Of a stretch of 64,000 nt of DNA, positions 35,499 through 47,031 are shown piece by piece. How positions within the stretch are numbered: position 1 is the first letter of the stretch; every line of letters starts with the position of its first letter. A program made the translations under genes and the position numbers. Source of the DNA: Nostoc sp. B(2019) (GTDB lineage: Bacteria; Cyanobacteriota; Cyanobacteriia; Cyanobacteriales; Nostocaceae); assembly GCF_010091925.1 (NCBI RefSeq), contig NZ_WVID01000012.1, positions 186,001 to 250,000 on the forward strand, read 5' to 3'. The notes under the pieces were generated by a model that made no database searches, was not told the origin of the DNA, and was given only the letters and a program-made list of their open reading frames with translations.

Positions 35499-35533
35499 AG
35501 TGGTCAGTTACTCTTTATATGCCACTGACCACT
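35499..35533 (-). terminator. Hairpin after psb28
   Basis: Arms AGTGGTCAG and CTGACCACT pair perfectly in the 68-bp gap between the psb28 stop and the moaB start. Likely end of the psb28 transcript. Confidence 0.5.
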
Positions 35534-35548
35534 AACTAGTTACCGCTT

Positions 35549-35884
35549 TTAAGTTTTGCTGAGTCCAAGACCGTTTTCATTGGCGTACCGTTCCATGAAG
35601 CGCATAAAGCGATCCCATTCTTCAGCGGATTTCATCAGGTAAAGTGCTTCTAATGCTTCTGGTCTACCGTTGACAAACTTACCCTTAACTTCGCGGGTAA
35701 TTAATTCCCCTTCTTCATCAATCATGTACATCCCTGTGATGTCTTCGGTGCTGCCTTGTCCTAAAATATTAGGATTTGTAAAAATAAACGTCGCTGTGCC
35801 ACTGTCGCCAGTACGCGATCGCGTCAAGCGCACCTCTGGAATTACTTCTTCGTCAATACCTCTAGAAAATTGGATTTTCGCCAT
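35549..35884 (-). CDS. psb28: Photosystem II assembly factor Psb28
   Basis: 111-residue Psb28, a cytoplasmic-side factor that binds PSII assembly intermediates. The typical core is intact: [53 protein letters not shown], then [20 protein letters not shown]. Length and sequence fit the cyanobacterial form. It lies alone between dtd and moaB on the same strand. Confidence 0.95.
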   Translation of the reverse strand: MAKIQFSRGIDEEVIPEVRLTRSRTGDSGTATFIFTNPNILGQGSTEDITGMYMIDEEGELITREVKGKFVNGRPEALEALYLMKSAEEWDRFMRFMERYANENGLGLSKT

Positions 35885-35988
35885 GATGGATATATTTAAA
35901 CTTTTTTGATGGTTAATTTAATATTCTCTCATCATTTAGAACGCCACGGTCTAGAGACTAAGGATATTCATTTTTTACGTATTTATAT

Positions 35989-36441
35989 TTAAATTGCTTC
36001 GCGCTCAAGTAACAAAGTTACCGGGCCGTCATTTTCAATTGTAACTTGCATCATTGCACCAAATTGACCTGTTTCTACGTGCAAACCACTAGCTTGCAAC
36101 TTGGTAACAAAGCCATTATACAAATATAAAGCTAATTGCGGGCTGGCTGAGCGGTCAAAAGAAGGACGGCGACCTTTGCGACAGTCACCGTAAAGGGTAA
36201 ACTGACTTACTACAAGTAACTCGCCGCCAATTTCTTGCACAGATTTTTGCCAGCGATCGTCTCCTTTTTCATCGGGAAACAGCCGCAGTTCTAAACACTT
36301 ACGCGCCATCCAATCAAGTTCAGCATCAGTATCGGTATCGGCAATACCGACTAGCAAGTTTAGCCCTTGCCCAATTTTGCCAACAATTTCGCCGTTAATA
36401 GTAACTTGAGATGATTTAACTCGCTGGATGATCACGCGCAT
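35989..36441 (-). CDS. dtd: D-aminoacyl-tRNA deacylase
   Basis: About 150 residues. DTD hydrolyses D-aminoacyl-tRNAs and glycyl-tRNA-Ala. I place the start at the ATG at 36441 ([13 protein letters not shown]), the universal DTD N-terminus; the in-frame ATG at 36456 would add five residues. The active-site motifs SQFTLYGDC and the C-terminal [10 protein letters not shown] (cis Gly-Pro) are present. No cofactor is required. Confidence 0.94.
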   Translation of the reverse strand: MRVIIQRVKSSQVTINGEIVGKIGQGLNLLVGIADTDTDAELDWMARKCLELRLFPDEKGDDRWQKSVQEIGGELLVVSQFTLYGDCRKGRRPSFDRSASPQLALYLYNGFVTKLQASGLHVETGQFGAMMQVTIENDGPVTLLLEREAI

Positions 36442-36487
36442 AACGATCAGTTTCAATTCTAGGGCGATCGCATTTTAAAACTAATTA

Positions 36488-36520
36488 AAAGCTCCGCCTT
36501 CATCAAAGCAGATGGCGGAG
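36488..36520 (-). terminator. Terminator downstream of CobW-family gene
   Basis: Arms AGCTCCGCC and GGCGGAGCT around a 15-base loop, 60 bp past the stop of the minus-strand GTPase gene. Flanking A/T runs support a terminator. Confidence 0.6.
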
Positions 36521-36579
36521 CTAAAATGCACTTCCGTGTAACTTATAAATAAGTATAAAGGAGTACTATGCGCTAATAA

Positions 36580-37677
36580 CTATTTCCCAAAACCTTTACC
36601 GCGATCGCTAGAAGGTAGACAGATGCAGTTTTCCAACTGAGTAATTAAAGTCTCACGATCCAGATTTTGACCAATTAGCACAATTTGGTTTTTCGGTTCA
36701 CCTTGCCACTCTTCATCATCTAAGGTGAAGCGTTTGCCACAAAGGTGGAAAATATGACGCTTCGGACTTTCATCAAACCACATAATCCCCTTGGCACGGA
36801 AGATACTAGAGGATAGCTGGTTATCTAAGAAATATTGAAACTTCCTAATAGAAAAAGGCTTATCACTTTGAAAAGATATGGAAGTGAAGCCATCATTTTC
36901 TAAATGATCGGAATGATGGTGATGATGGTCATGTTCATGATCGTGATGGTCATGACCACATGTTGAGTGATCATGGTCGTGGTCATGATCATGATGCTCG
37001 TGCTTCTCTTCTTCAGTGTCAAAATACTTGTCAGACTCAAACAAACCAACACTGAGAATTAAGGGGAGTGGTATTTGCGATCGCGTGGTGCGGAGAATTC
37101 TCGCTCCTTCCTTGACTTCGTTAATTTTTCTTTCTAAATCATTCAAAGTGGCTTCATCAACCAAATCAGCCTTATTCAGTAAAATTACATCACCATAAGC
37201 AATTTGACTGTATGCTGCCTCAGAGTTGAATAAATCCAGGCTATAATTTGCCGCGTCTACTACAGTAATAATCGAATCCAAACGAGTTAAATCCCGTAAT
37301 TCTGTACCCAGAAATGTTAGAGCAACTGGCAGCGGATCTGCAAGTCCAGTTGTTTCTACTACTAGGTAATCTAGATTTTCTTGGCGTTCTAAAACTTTGT
37401 AAACGGCATCTACCAAATCATTATTAATGGTGCAGCAAATACAACCATTATTTAGCTCCACCATGTTCTCACCAGTGGAGACAATTAGCTCGTTGTCAAT
37501 GCCAATTTCACCAAATTCATTGACTAAAACAGCAGTTTTTAAACCCTGCTGATTGTTGAGAATATGATTGAGTAGCGTCGTTTTGCCACTACCAAGAAAC
37601 CCAGTAATAATTGTGACTGGCATTCCTTGTTTTGGGGCATCCATTGCTTGAGATTCGGGAGTTACTGCTGATTGCAT
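36580..37677 (-). CDS. CobW/COG0523 family metal-chaperone GTPase
   Basis: 365-residue G3E GTPase. Walker A is GFLGSGKTTLLNHIL; the metal-binding CXCC motif is GCICC; the G-domain motifs ETTGLADP and NKADLVD follow. Around residues 226-258 there is a dense histidine/aspartate segment typical of zinc-handling members. The C-terminal CobW_C domain contains RAKGIMWFDESPKRHIFHLCGKR. I infer a role in zinc, or possibly cobalt, delivery. No clear Zur-type palindrome was found in the divergent gap to cysS. Confidence 0.88.
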   Translation of the reverse strand: MQSAVTPESQAMDAPKQGMPVTIITGFLGSGKTTLLNHILNNQQGLKTAVLVNEFGEIGIDNELIVSTGENMVELNNGCICCTINNDLVDAVYKVLERQENLDYLVVETTGLADPLPVALTFLGTELRDLTRLDSIITVVDAANYSLDLFNSEAAYSQIAYGDVILLNKADLVDEATLNDLERKINEVKEGARILRTTRSQIPLPLILSVGLFESDKYFDTEEEKHEHHDHDHDHDHSTCGHDHHDHEHDHHHHHSDHLENDGFTSISFQSDKPFSIRKFQYFLDNQLSSSIFRAKGIMWFDESPKRHIFHLCGKRFTLDDEEWQGEPKNQIVLIGQNLDRETLITQLENCICLPSSDRGKGFGK

Positions 37678-37815
37678 AGCGCTGTTATCAAAAAAGTCAA
37701 AATATTAGGTGTAGCGCAGATAGTCCAGAAAACACTAGCATAGGGATGCTGGACTGTCATCCCAGATGCTTTACTTTATTATTGCGTATCTCCCTATTTT
37801 CAGTATTACTCTGTT

Positions 37816-39276
37816 ATGACCCTAACTCTTTACAATACCCTCAGCCGGCGTCAGGAACCCTTTGAAACAGTCGAACCGGGCAAGGTTAAGATGTATTACT
37901 GCGGCGTGACAGTTTACGACTACTGCCATTTGGGTCATGCTAGAGCTTGCATTGTTTGGGATGTCGTACGTCGATACCTCCAGTTTATCGGCTATGAAGT
38001 CCGCTATATCCAAAATTTTACTGATATTGATGATAAAATCCTCAATCGAGCGCGGCAAGAACATTCATCGATGGAGGCTGTAGCCGATCGCTTTATCAAA
38101 GCATATTTTGAGGATATGGCACGGCTTGGGATTAAAGAAGCTGATGAGTATCCCCGTGCTACTCACACGATGAATGGCATTCAGCGGCTAATCCATGATT
38201 TGGAAAATAAAGGCTTTGCTTATCCCTCCGACGGCGACGTTTATTATGCCGTGCGACAGTTTTCTGAGTATGGTAAACTTTCTGGGCGTAAGTTAGAAGA
38301 CATGCAAGCCGGTGCAAGTGGGCGGGTAGACGTAGAAGACCCAGAGTATCAAAGGAAAAGAGACAAAGTTGATTTTGCTTTATGGAAAGCAGCAAGACCA
38401 GGTGAACCCGCTTGGGAATCACCTTGGGGTGCAGGTCGTCCAGGATGGCACATTGAATGCTCAGCAATGGTGCGCGATCGCTTGGGTGATACCATAGACA
38501 TTCATGCAGGCGGAGAAGATTTAATTTTTCCCCACCATGAAAATGAAATTGCTCAATCTGAGGCTGTGACAGGAAAACCCCTAGCTCGTTACTGGTTACA
38601 TAACGGCATGGTGAAGGTAGATGGTAATAAAATGTCCAAATCTTTGGGCAACTTTACCACCATTCGCGACTTGTTGGATCGAGGAGTTGAGCCAATGGCG
38701 GTGCGGTTATTTGTGCTGATGGCGCAATATCGTACACCAATTGATTTTACTGATGAAGCGATCGCAGATAAGACGAACGCTTGGCACACACTCAAAGAAG
38801 GCTTACTTTTCGGCTACCAATATGGCAAACAATTGGGATGGGAAGTTGAGATAAACAATCATCCAATTCCCAATCCATACATTGAACGCTTTCAAGAAGC
38901 TGTGAATGACGACTTTAATTTTCCCAGTGGGTTAACAGTGCTATTTGAATTAGCCAAACAACTGCACCGTGAGGGAAATATTCTTGTACATCAAGGGAAA
39001 ACCGAAATACCAGCAGATGAGTTAAAAATACAGTGGCAAACACTCGTCACTTTAGCAAAAGTTTTAGGTTTAGAAGCAAAACCAGAAGTTCAAACTTCTG
39101 CGAATAATGGTTTAAGCGATGCGGAAATTGAAGATTTAATTGAACAACGGCAAGCAGCTAGGAAAGCTAGAAATTTTGCCGAAGCTGACCGTATTCGTAA
39201 TCAATTGCAAGCACAAGGTATTAACTTAATTGATAGTGCTGATGGTACTCGCTTCGTTAAAACTAAGAATTCTTAA
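37816..39276 (+). CDS. cysS: Cysteinyl-tRNA synthetase
   Basis: 486-residue class I synthetase. The HIGH-type motif reads CHLGHAR, the zinc ligands include Cys in YYCGVTVYD and in WHIECSAM, and the KMSKS loop is KMSKSLGNF. The C-terminal helical region (IEQRQAARKARNFAEADRIRNQL) is the usual anticodon-proximal part. tldD begins 14 bp downstream on the same strand, so they are likely co-transcribed. Confidence 0.96.
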   Translation: MTLTLYNTLSRRQEPFETVEPGKVKMYYCGVTVYDYCHLGHARACIVWDVVRRYLQFIGYEVRYIQNFTDIDDKILNRARQEHSSMEAVADRFIKAYFEDMARLGIKEADEYPRATHTMNGIQRLIHDLENKGFAYPSDGDVYYAVRQFSEYGKLSGRKLEDMQAGASGRVDVEDPEYQRKRDKVDFALWKAARPGEPAWESPWGAGRPGWHIECSAMVRDRLGDTIDIHAGGEDLIFPHHENEIAQSEAVTGKPLARYWLHNGMVKVDGNKMSKSLGNFTTIRDLLDRGVEPMAVRLFVLMAQYRTPIDFTDEAIADKTNAWHTLKEGLLFGYQYGKQLGWEVEINNHPIPNPYIERFQEAVNDDFNFPSGLTVLFELAKQLHREGNILVHQGKTEIPADELKIQWQTLVTLAKVLGLEAKPEVQTSANNGLSDAEIEDLIEQRQAARKARNFAEADRIRNQLQAQGINLIDSADGTRFVKTKNS

Positions 39277-39290
39277 TTTTTAATTTAATT

Positions 39291-40730
39291 ATGTGGTCTG
39301 AACTTACAAAAGCGATCGCTAGTTTCGATATTCCTGCTGATTGGATCGGTATCAGAGCTGTAAAGGAAACTTCCACTAACCGTAATGTTCGTGACAGTTT
39401 ACCCCAGTCCAACGGCAAATCTTTCACCGTCGGAGCCATGCTAGAAGTTCTAGTTAATGGCTGTCTGGGTTATGCAGCTACTAACTCTCTAGAACTCTCG
39501 TCCCTGGAAACTGCTGCTCAAACGGCGTATAAACAGGCACTAGCAGCCAGTGAATGGTGGATACATCCCTTCCGTCAAAGTGAGCGGCCTAAAGTCGTTG
39601 GTGAATATCACTCTCCATTCCTAGAGCCATTGGATGCTCTAAGTCCTGGCGAAATTAACGATTTACTAGTTCGCGTTTGCCAAAAACTGAAAGTTGACGA
39701 CAAGATTGTACAAACCACCGCCAGCGCCAGTACAACTGAAAGAGAATCTTGGTTTGTCAGCAGCAACGGCTCAGAGGTGTATCAAAAAGTTTTATCTTTA
39801 GGCACTCATTACGGTGCTACTGCCCAAGATGGGGGAAGTGTACAACAGCGCACCAACAACGGCTGGCAAGCAAATTGTTACCAAGGTGGACTAGAACTTT
39901 TAAAACAAGAAGACTTATGGCATCGAGTGCAGCAAGTTGGTGAACAAGCATTAGAACTGTTGACAGCAGAAGAATGCCCAACCATGCCGACCAATTTAGT
40001 TTTAGCCCCAGACCAAATGATGCTGCAAATCCATGAAAGTGTCGGGCATCCTCTAGAAATTGACCGAATTTTGGGAGATGAACGTAACTACGCTGGGGGT
40101 AGCTTTGTCAACAAAAGTGATTTTGGCAACCTAGTATATGGTTCGCCGCTGATGAACATTACCTTTGACCCCACCGTAGATGGCGAATTTGCCAGCTACG
40201 GCTTTGATGATACAGGTGTCGTGGCGACACGAGAGTATTTGATCAAAGAAGGTGTACTTCAGCGGGGTTTAGGCTCTTTAGAAAGTCAAGCAAGAGCAGG
40301 TGTGCCTGGGGTTGCTTGTGCCCGCGCTTCCTCATGGAATCGACCAGCAATTGATCGCATGGCTAACTTAAACTTAGAGCCAGGGAATGCCAGCTTTAAT
40401 GAAATTATCGCCGGGATAGAACACGGTGTTTACATGGAATCCAATCGGTCTTGGTCAATTGACGATCGCCGCTATAAATTTCAATTTGGTTGTGAATACG
40501 CCAAATTAATTGAAAACGGTAAACTTACCAAAACCCTGCGTAATCCCAATTATCGCGCAACGACACCAGAGTTTTGGCGCAGTTTAATCCAAGTAGGAGA
40601 TGCCTCTAACTGGCAAATGTATGGTACTGCTTACTGTGGTAAAGGAGAACCAAATCAGGCAATTTGGGTAGGACATGGTTCACCCGTTTGTGTATTTGCT
40701 AACGTTGAAGTTTTTGGTGGAGGAAGTTGA
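39291..40730 (+). CDS. tldD: TldD-type metalloprotease subunit
   Basis: 479-residue TldD/PmbA family protein. The zinc-binding motif HESVGHPLEID (HExxxH) lies in MMLQIHESVGHPLEIDRI, and GSLESQARAGVPGVACARASS fits the family core. TldD and TldE form a heterodimeric peptidase with the zinc in TldD. The partner gene lies 180 bp downstream on the same strand, separated by dispersed repeats. In other bacteria the pair processes small peptides and degrades unfolded ones; the substrate here is unknown. Confidence 0.9.
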   Translation: MWSELTKAIASFDIPADWIGIRAVKETSTNRNVRDSLPQSNGKSFTVGAMLEVLVNGCLGYAATNSLELSSLETAAQTAYKQALAASEWWIHPFRQSERPKVVGEYHSPFLEPLDALSPGEINDLLVRVCQKLKVDDKIVQTTASASTTERESWFVSSNGSEVYQKVLSLGTHYGATAQDGGSVQQRTNNGWQANCYQGGLELLKQEDLWHRVQQVGEQALELLTAEECPTMPTNLVLAPDQMMLQIHESVGHPLEIDRILGDERNYAGGSFVNKSDFGNLVYGSPLMNITFDPTVDGEFASYGFDDTGVVATREYLIKEGVLQRGLGSLESQARAGVPGVACARASSWNRPAIDRMANLNLEPGNASFNEIIAGIEHGVYMESNRSWSIDDRRYKFQFGCEYAKLIENGKLTKTLRNPNYRATTPEFWRSLIQVGDASNWQMYGTAYCGKGEPNQAIWVGHGSPVCVFANVEVFGGGS

Positions 40731-40741
40731 GATAGTCATTT

Positions 40742-40790
40742 GTCAAGAGTAGAGACGCGATTAATCGCGTCTGTACAAGGGTCAAGGGTC
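40742..40790. repeat. Dispersed GAGACGCGATTA palindrome copy
   Basis: Uninterrupted copy of the palindrome seen at 32400-32446, again flanked by GTCAAGAG and GGGTCAAG words. It lies between tldD and the pmbA-type gene. Confidence 0.65.
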
Positions 40791-40909
40791 AAAAGTTATT
40801 TTCTCCCCTCTGCCCCCTTGCCTCCCCTGCTCCCCCTGCCCCGGTTGCTGAGCGGAGTCGAAGCACTGTCCCACTCCCCCATCTCCCGCTATTCCCACTG
40901 TCTCTATAA

Positions 40910-42262
40910 ATGTTCATGAAAATTGAGGAATTATCTACTTTAGAAGTCAGCTTTAATCAACTGATTGAAACGCTACTGCTCAAAACGGTAGAAGGTGAAC
41001 ACTTTACTGTGAAACTGAGCAGCGAACGGAGTCAATTTACTCGTTTCAATCATGCGAAAGTCAGACAAACTGGTTGTGTAGCTGATGGTTGCATAGAACT
41101 GACTTTGATGAAAAATCAGCGTAGCAGTTTTCGGCTGTTTCCTTTTACTGGAAATTGGGAAGTAGATTGGCAAATAGGATATAAAGCTTTACAAGAACTA
41201 CGTGAAGAACTTCCTTTATTACCCGTCGATCCCTATCTAGTTTTGCCATCAGGAAACAACACCAGTCGGGAAGTACATCCTGGGAAATTATTGACAGCAG
41301 AAGCAGTAGTGCCAACTGTGCTGGAACTGGTTGCTGAATTAGATTTTACTGGTATATATGCTGGGGGAGTAGTAGTTAAAGGTTATGGTGATTCTAGCGG
41401 TCAGAAACACTGGTTTGCTACTGATTCTTTTACATTAGACTATTCTTTATTCACCATCTCGGAACAAGCTGTTAAAGGTACTTTTGCCGGGAGTGATTGG
41501 GATGCAGCTGCTTATATAGCCAAAATCAGCGAAGCAAAACAGCAACTAGAAATGCTTTCTCGCCCGGCTAAAGAATTGCCACGAGGACATTATAAAACTT
41601 ATTTTGCACCTGCTGCTGTTGCAGATTTATTAATGATGCTTTCTTGGGGAGCCGTGAGCGAAGCTGATATCCAACAAGGAAATAGTGCTTTAGCTGCTCT
41701 GTGGCGTCAAGAAAAACAACTTTCGCCAGCATTTAACTTGAAAGAAAACTTTCAGCGGGGATTAGTGCCGCGATTTAATGAATTGGGAGAAATGGCTGCA
41801 CCGGAGTTAAGTGTCATAGAAAAAGGACTTTTGGTAAATACTTTGGTGAATTCTCGGACTGCGAAGGAATATCAAAAAATTGCCAATGGTGCTAATGGTT
41901 CAGAAACGTTACGTGCGCCAGAAATAAGTCCGGGAAATTTAGCCTTTGAGCAAATTCTTCCAAGTTTGGATACAGGCTTATATGTATCGAATTTGCATTA
42001 TTTGAATTGGAGCGATCGCCCCACTGGTAGAATTACAGGTATGACCCGTTATGCTTGCTTTTGGGTAGAAAAGGGAGAAATTATCGCCCCTATTGAAAAC
42101 TTGCGTTTTGATGAAAGTCTCTATCGTTTCTGGGGAGAAAGCCTGATTAATTTGACCAATTTTCAGGAATTCATTCCCGAAGTAGGTACATACGACGGTC
42201 GCCAACTTGGAGGTAGTTTAATTCCTGGTATATTGGTGGAAGATTTCACATATACTTTGTAG
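40910..42262 (+). CDS. pmbA: PmbA/TldE-type metalloprotease subunit
   Basis: 450-residue PmbA/TldE family protein. The family frame is visible (FTRFNHAKVRQTG near the N-terminus, TYDGRQLGGSLIPGILVEDF at the end), but the HExxxH zinc site of TldD is absent, as expected for the non-catalytic partner. It probably pairs with the tldD product. ATG at 40916 (MKIEELS) is an equally possible start. Confidence 0.88.
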   Translation: MFMKIEELSTLEVSFNQLIETLLLKTVEGEHFTVKLSSERSQFTRFNHAKVRQTGCVADGCIELTLMKNQRSSFRLFPFTGNWEVDWQIGYKALQELREELPLLPVDPYLVLPSGNNTSREVHPGKLLTAEAVVPTVLELVAELDFTGIYAGGVVVKGYGDSSGQKHWFATDSFTLDYSLFTISEQAVKGTFAGSDWDAAAYIAKISEAKQQLEMLSRPAKELPRGHYKTYFAPAAVADLLMMLSWGAVSEADIQQGNSALAALWRQEKQLSPAFNLKENFQRGLVPRFNELGEMAAPELSVIEKGLLVNTLVNSRTAKEYQKIANGANGSETLRAPEISPGNLAFEQILPSLDTGLYVSNLHYLNWSDRPTGRITGMTRYACFWVEKGEIIAPIENLRFDESLYRFWGESLINLTNFQEFIPEVGTYDGRQLGGSLIPGILVEDFTYTL

Positions 42263-42292
42263 TCAGTTTGTGTAAAAAAACTTATTCTTTGG

Positions 42293-42320
42293 TAGAGATG
42301 CGAAATCTAGCGTCTCTACA
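42293..42320. repeat. GAGACGC-type palindrome after pmbA
   Basis: Arms GTAGAGATGC and GCGTCTCTAC (one mismatch) 30 bp past the gene, before the convergent membrane-protein gene. Related to the palindromes at 32400 and 57810; may end transcription from both sides. Confidence 0.5.
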
Positions 42321-42333
42321 CCGAATTATCAAA

Positions 42334-42660
42334 TCACCTATTTCTGTAGACTGCATTAATTACAATATCTTTGATAGTTAAGTAAATAATTAGTAGCAAT
42401 AAAAGAAATTGCTCAAATTGAAGAATTGGATCTAATCGCCAGCCTTGAAACAATAAAATAAACCCACATAATAACAATATAATGGGCGTAAATATTACTT
42501 GGATAATGTAAAGCGCTAAAGCCCAACCTGCAAGTCTGGCTCCCCTTGGCACTAGCCAAACTAGCATTAAAATAAAATAAACTATTGCCAAAAGTAAATA
42601 AATAATTCCAATTAATCCGGCTATATTTAATCCAAAATTAACTTGAGCTAAAGTCTGCAT
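42334..42660 (-). CDS. Small membrane protein of unknown function
   Basis: 108-residue protein with about three predicted transmembrane helices (GLIGIIYLLLAIVYFILMLV, ALYIIQVIFTPIILLLCGFI, FLLLLLIIYLTIKD). A basic loop (PRGARLAG) follows the first. No family recognised. It stands alone downstream of the coaD region. Confidence 0.65.
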   Translation of the reverse strand: MQTLAQVNFGLNIAGLIGIIYLLLAIVYFILMLVWLVPRGARLAGWALALYIIQVIFTPIILLLCGFILLFQGWRLDPILQFEQFLLLLLIIYLTIKDIVINAVYRNR

Positions 42661-42822
42661 TTATTAAAAAGCCTACTTAATAATTACAAGCAATAATTTT
42701 AAACCTATTTATTAAGTAAGTTGAGTTTAGTCTATGGAAATCTAAAAGTTTTAATGAAATTTGTTGGGTTAAGCAGTAGCGAAACCCAACCTAAAATTCT
42801 TTCCCATCTGTTTTTAGATCCT

Positions 42823-44269
<1,447 letters not shown>

Positions 44270-45142
44270 ATGGTACTGGATTCCACCTTGCCCTTGGCGT
44301 TTCAATTTACTTCTCCGGGCCCGATTCTGGTGAGAATAGGGCCAATAATTATCCGCTGGTATGGCTTGTTGATTGCCACAGCAGTGTTAATTGGTGTTAT
44401 TCTTTCTCAATACTTGGCAAAGCGCCGTAATGTTAATCCAGATTTGCTGAGCGATTTGTTCTTTTGGTTGTTAATTGGGGCAATTCCCGGCGCACGGCTA
44501 TATTACGTTTTGTTTGAGTGGTCAAAATATGCCTCAACTCCAGGAAAAATCCTTGCTATCTGGGAAGGGGGTATTGCCATTCACGGAGCAATTCTGGGTG
44601 GTGTTTTGGCAGCGTTAATTTTTGCCAAACTCAAACAGGTTTCTTTCTGGCAACTAGCAGATTTGGTAGCTCCTTCGCTGATTTTAGGACAAGCGATCGG
44701 ACGTTGGGGCAATTTCTTCAACTCTGAAGCTTTTGGCAGACCCACTAATTTACCCTGGAAGCTATATATTCCACCGGATAATCGTCCTTTAGAGTATGCT
44801 AATTTCGATTACTTTCATCCCACCTTCCTTTATGAATCTCTGTGGGATTTAATGGTGTTTGCGCTGTTGATCACGTTGTTTTTTCGCTCTTTAGCTGGTA
44901 AGCCACGCCTGAAAGTAGGCACACTGTTTTTAGTTTACTGGCCAGCCTATAGCTTAGGACGCCTGTGGATTGAAGGTTTTCGCACTGATAGCTTAATGCT
45001 AGGGCCCTTGCGGATAGCACAAATAGTAAGCAGTCTAGGAATTGTCTTAGGATTAGCTGGGTTAGCTTGGCTTTACTTAATCCAACGCCCTTTACCCGAT
45101 GTAGTTCCGCCCTTTAAGGGAGATGGGGAGAGTGGGAGATGA
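44270..45142 (+). CDS. lgt: Prolipoprotein diacylglyceryl transferase
   Basis: 290-residue membrane enzyme that attaches diacylglycerol to the lipobox cysteine of prolipoproteins. The Lgt signature is visible: [28 protein letters not shown], then [20 protein letters not shown], with [11 protein letters not shown] and [13 protein letters not shown]. About seven membrane helices. At least three lipoprotein substrates are encoded in this window. A terminator-like hairpin lies near 45225-45247. Confidence 0.95.
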   Translation: MVLDSTLPLAFQFTSPGPILVRIGPIIIRWYGLLIATAVLIGVILSQYLAKRRNVNPDLLSDLFFWLLIGAIPGARLYYVLFEWSKYASTPGKILAIWEGGIAIHGAILGGVLAALIFAKLKQVSFWQLADLVAPSLILGQAIGRWGNFFNSEAFGRPTNLPWKLYIPPDNRPLEYANFDYFHPTFLYESLWDLMVFALLITLFFRSLAGKPRLKVGTLFLVYWPAYSLGRLWIEGFRTDSLMLGPLRIAQIVSSLGIVLGLAGLAWLYLIQRPLPDVVPPFKGDGESGR

Positions 45143-45224
45143 GGGAGCAGGGGGAGCAGGGGAGTACAAAGGGAATAAATACTGACTCTTGACTCTTGAC
45201 CCTTGACTAAGAAATAAAAAATGC

Positions 45225-45247
45225 CCCAGAGTTTTCTCTAGGGCTTA
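45225..45247 (+). terminator. Hairpin after lgt
   Basis: GCCCCAGAG and CTCTAGGGC pair with one mismatch and are followed by TT. It lies between lgt and cobM and probably ends the lgt transcript. Confidence 0.5.
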
Positions 45248-45343
45248 ACCAGGGTGCATCTACCATTACTCTCTACTAGGAAAAGAGGGTAAATCAGGAA
45301 AGATACTGAAGAAAATGCCAAAAAAACTTTTTGAGGGACTGTT

Positions 45344-46162
45344 GTGTGCTCTTATAAGCGTGAATATACTGAAAATTTGGGCTATGAAAAAACTTTATAT
45401 ACTGTAGAACCGTGTGTGTATATTGTGGGAGCGGGCCCTGGAGATCCAGATTTATTGACGGTTAAGGCGCAAAAATTATTGGCTGCTGCCGATGTGATTT
45501 TATTTGCTGATTCTTTAGTACCTGAACAGATTTTGGATGTTTGCCGAAAAGACGCGGAGATAATTAGGACTGCAAATCAGACTTTAGAAGAGATTTTGCC
45601 GGTCATGATCGAAAGGGTGCGATCGCACCAATCAGTCATCCGTCTCCATTCTGGCGACCCCAGTCTCTACAGCGCTATCCATGAGCAAATGCACCTGCTC
45701 GCAGAGGCAAAAATTCCTTTTGAAGTCATACCAGGTATCAGCGCCTTTCAAGCCGCAGCTGCCAAACTCAAAGTAGAATTAACTGTTCCCGGTTTAGTCC
45801 AAACCATCATCCTGACACGTATCAGCGGACGTACAGAAGTCCCCGCCACCGAAGAATTAGCTACTCTTGCAGCACATCAAGCTAGTCTTTGCCTGTATTT
45901 AAGTGCGCGTCACGTCGAAAATGCCCAAGCTAAACTACTGGAACATTACCCAGCCGAAACCCCGGTAGCAATTTGCTTTCGCATAGGATGGCCAGATGAA
46001 AAAATCAGAGTTGTCCCTCTTAACCAAATGGCAGATTGCACTCATCAAGAAAAGCTAATTCGTACTACACTTTATCTAATCAGTCCAGCACTCTTGCCAG
46101 CAACAGGGCGATCGCATTTATATCATCCCGAACACACCCACCTATTTCGTCCGTCTCATTAA
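45344..46162 (+). CDS. cobM: Precorrin-4 C11-methyltransferase
   Basis: 272-residue SAM-dependent tetrapyrrole methylase of the cobalamin pathway. The SAM-binding start is VYIVGAGPGDPDLLTVKAQKLL, followed by ADSLVP, LHSGDPSLYSAIHEQ and PGISAFQAAAAKLKVELTVPG. The last is characteristic of CobM/CbiF. Start is GTG at 45344; about 25 extra residues precede the domain, so a later GTG is possible. I looked for a cobalamin riboswitch upstream and did not recognise one. Confidence 0.9.
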   Translation: MCSYKREYTENLGYEKTLYTVEPCVYIVGAGPGDPDLLTVKAQKLLAAADVILFADSLVPEQILDVCRKDAEIIRTANQTLEEILPVMIERVRSHQSVIRLHSGDPSLYSAIHEQMHLLAEAKIPFEVIPGISAFQAAAAKLKVELTVPGLVQTIILTRISGRTEVPATEELATLAAHQASLCLYLSARHVENAQAKLLEHYPAETPVAICFRIGWPDEKIRVVPLNQMADCTHQEKLIRTTLYLISPALLPATGRSHLYHPEHTHLFRPSH

Positions 46163-46293
46163 TGAGCTAGTAATCAAACTTCTCTGTACGGTGAAATAAA
46201 ATTAACACAGCGATTGCCACCATTAAGTTTGACAATTACGTTAGCGCAGCGGGGCGTAGCCCCAGAGCGAATTACGAATTACAAATTATCTAT

Positions 46294-46647
46294 ATGCCAT
46301 TAATAAAAGTACAAACTTCTGTATCTGCTCCTCAAAAAGCTGAAGTTGAGTCAATGCTTTTGGGCCTATCTGCCAAGTTAGCCAAACATTTGGGAAAACC
46401 TGAATCCTATGTAATGACTGCGTTTGAACCAGGAATATCCATGACATTTGCAGGGAATACTGACCCTGTTTGCTACATTGAAATTAAGAGCGTCGGCACG
46501 ATGAAGCCAGACCAAACCGAGGCGATGAGTCAGGACTTTTGTCAGCAGATTAATCAAACGCTAGGTGTGCCTAAAAATCGGATTTACATAGAGTTTGCAG
46601 ATGCTAAGGGTGCAATGTGGGGGTGGAACGGTTCAACTTTTGGTTAA
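46294..46647 (+). CDS. MIF/phenylpyruvate tautomerase family protein
   Basis: 117-residue protein of the macrophage migration inhibitory factor family. After Met the N-terminal proline (PLIKVQTSV) is the catalytic base in family members. KPESYVMTAFEPGISMTFAG and the C-terminal NRIYIEFADAKGAMWGWNGSTF complete the fold. Members act as keto-enol tautomerases; the physiological substrate in cyanobacteria is unknown. The gene appears monocistronic. Confidence 0.9.
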   Translation: MPLIKVQTSVSAPQKAEVESMLLGLSAKLAKHLGKPESYVMTAFEPGISMTFAGNTDPVCYIEIKSVGTMKPDQTEAMSQDFCQQINQTLGVPKNRIYIEFADAKGAMWGWNGSTFG

Positions 46648-46734
46648 TTCGGGAGTCTCTTACACTAAATACGAGTTAAGAGTTTTGGACTGAAATTCTG
46701 GTGTTGCTGAGTGAAAGTATGAATTAGATCACGC

Positions 46735-46880
46735 AGAGGAGCCAGTGCGTTGGGGAGACACTGCGTTGCGGAGAGAAGTCTGAGCGGAGGCTTCCTCCGA
46801 TCAGAACTTCGGGGGGTTCCCCCCGTTGTAGCAAGTGTCGTCGGGTTCCCCGCGTTGTAGCAACTAGCGTCGCGCGGAGG
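46735..46880. repeat. Mosaic of nested palindromic repeats
   Basis: Several related units follow each other: gccagtgcgttgg, gacactgcgttgcgg, cggggggttccccccg, tcgggttccccgcg and two copies of gttgtagcaa. They belong to the family seen at 5839 and 18546. The gap from 46648 to 47031 shows no gene besides. Confidence 0.65.
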
Positions 46881-47031
46881 CACAGAGAATAAGAGTTTGA
46901 GAAATTGAATTTTTGACTTTAATATTCATATCAGTAACGCTAAAATTCCCATTAGGCAGAAAGTTACCCAGTCAACCCTAGTATCAGCAAGAAGTTATAG
47001 GATAGAGATCTAGTATCAATCCTTGATTTTT

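Noticed and set aside
37678-37815. Zur-type operator between the CobW-family gene and cysS
   Set aside because: An inverted repeat GTCCAG/CTGGAC is present, but it does not resemble a Zur or Fur box, so no operator is called.
45143-45343. Cobalamin riboswitch upstream of cobM
   Set aside because: I see no B12-box-like conserved word in the 200 bp; only a terminator-like hairpin and dispersed repeats.
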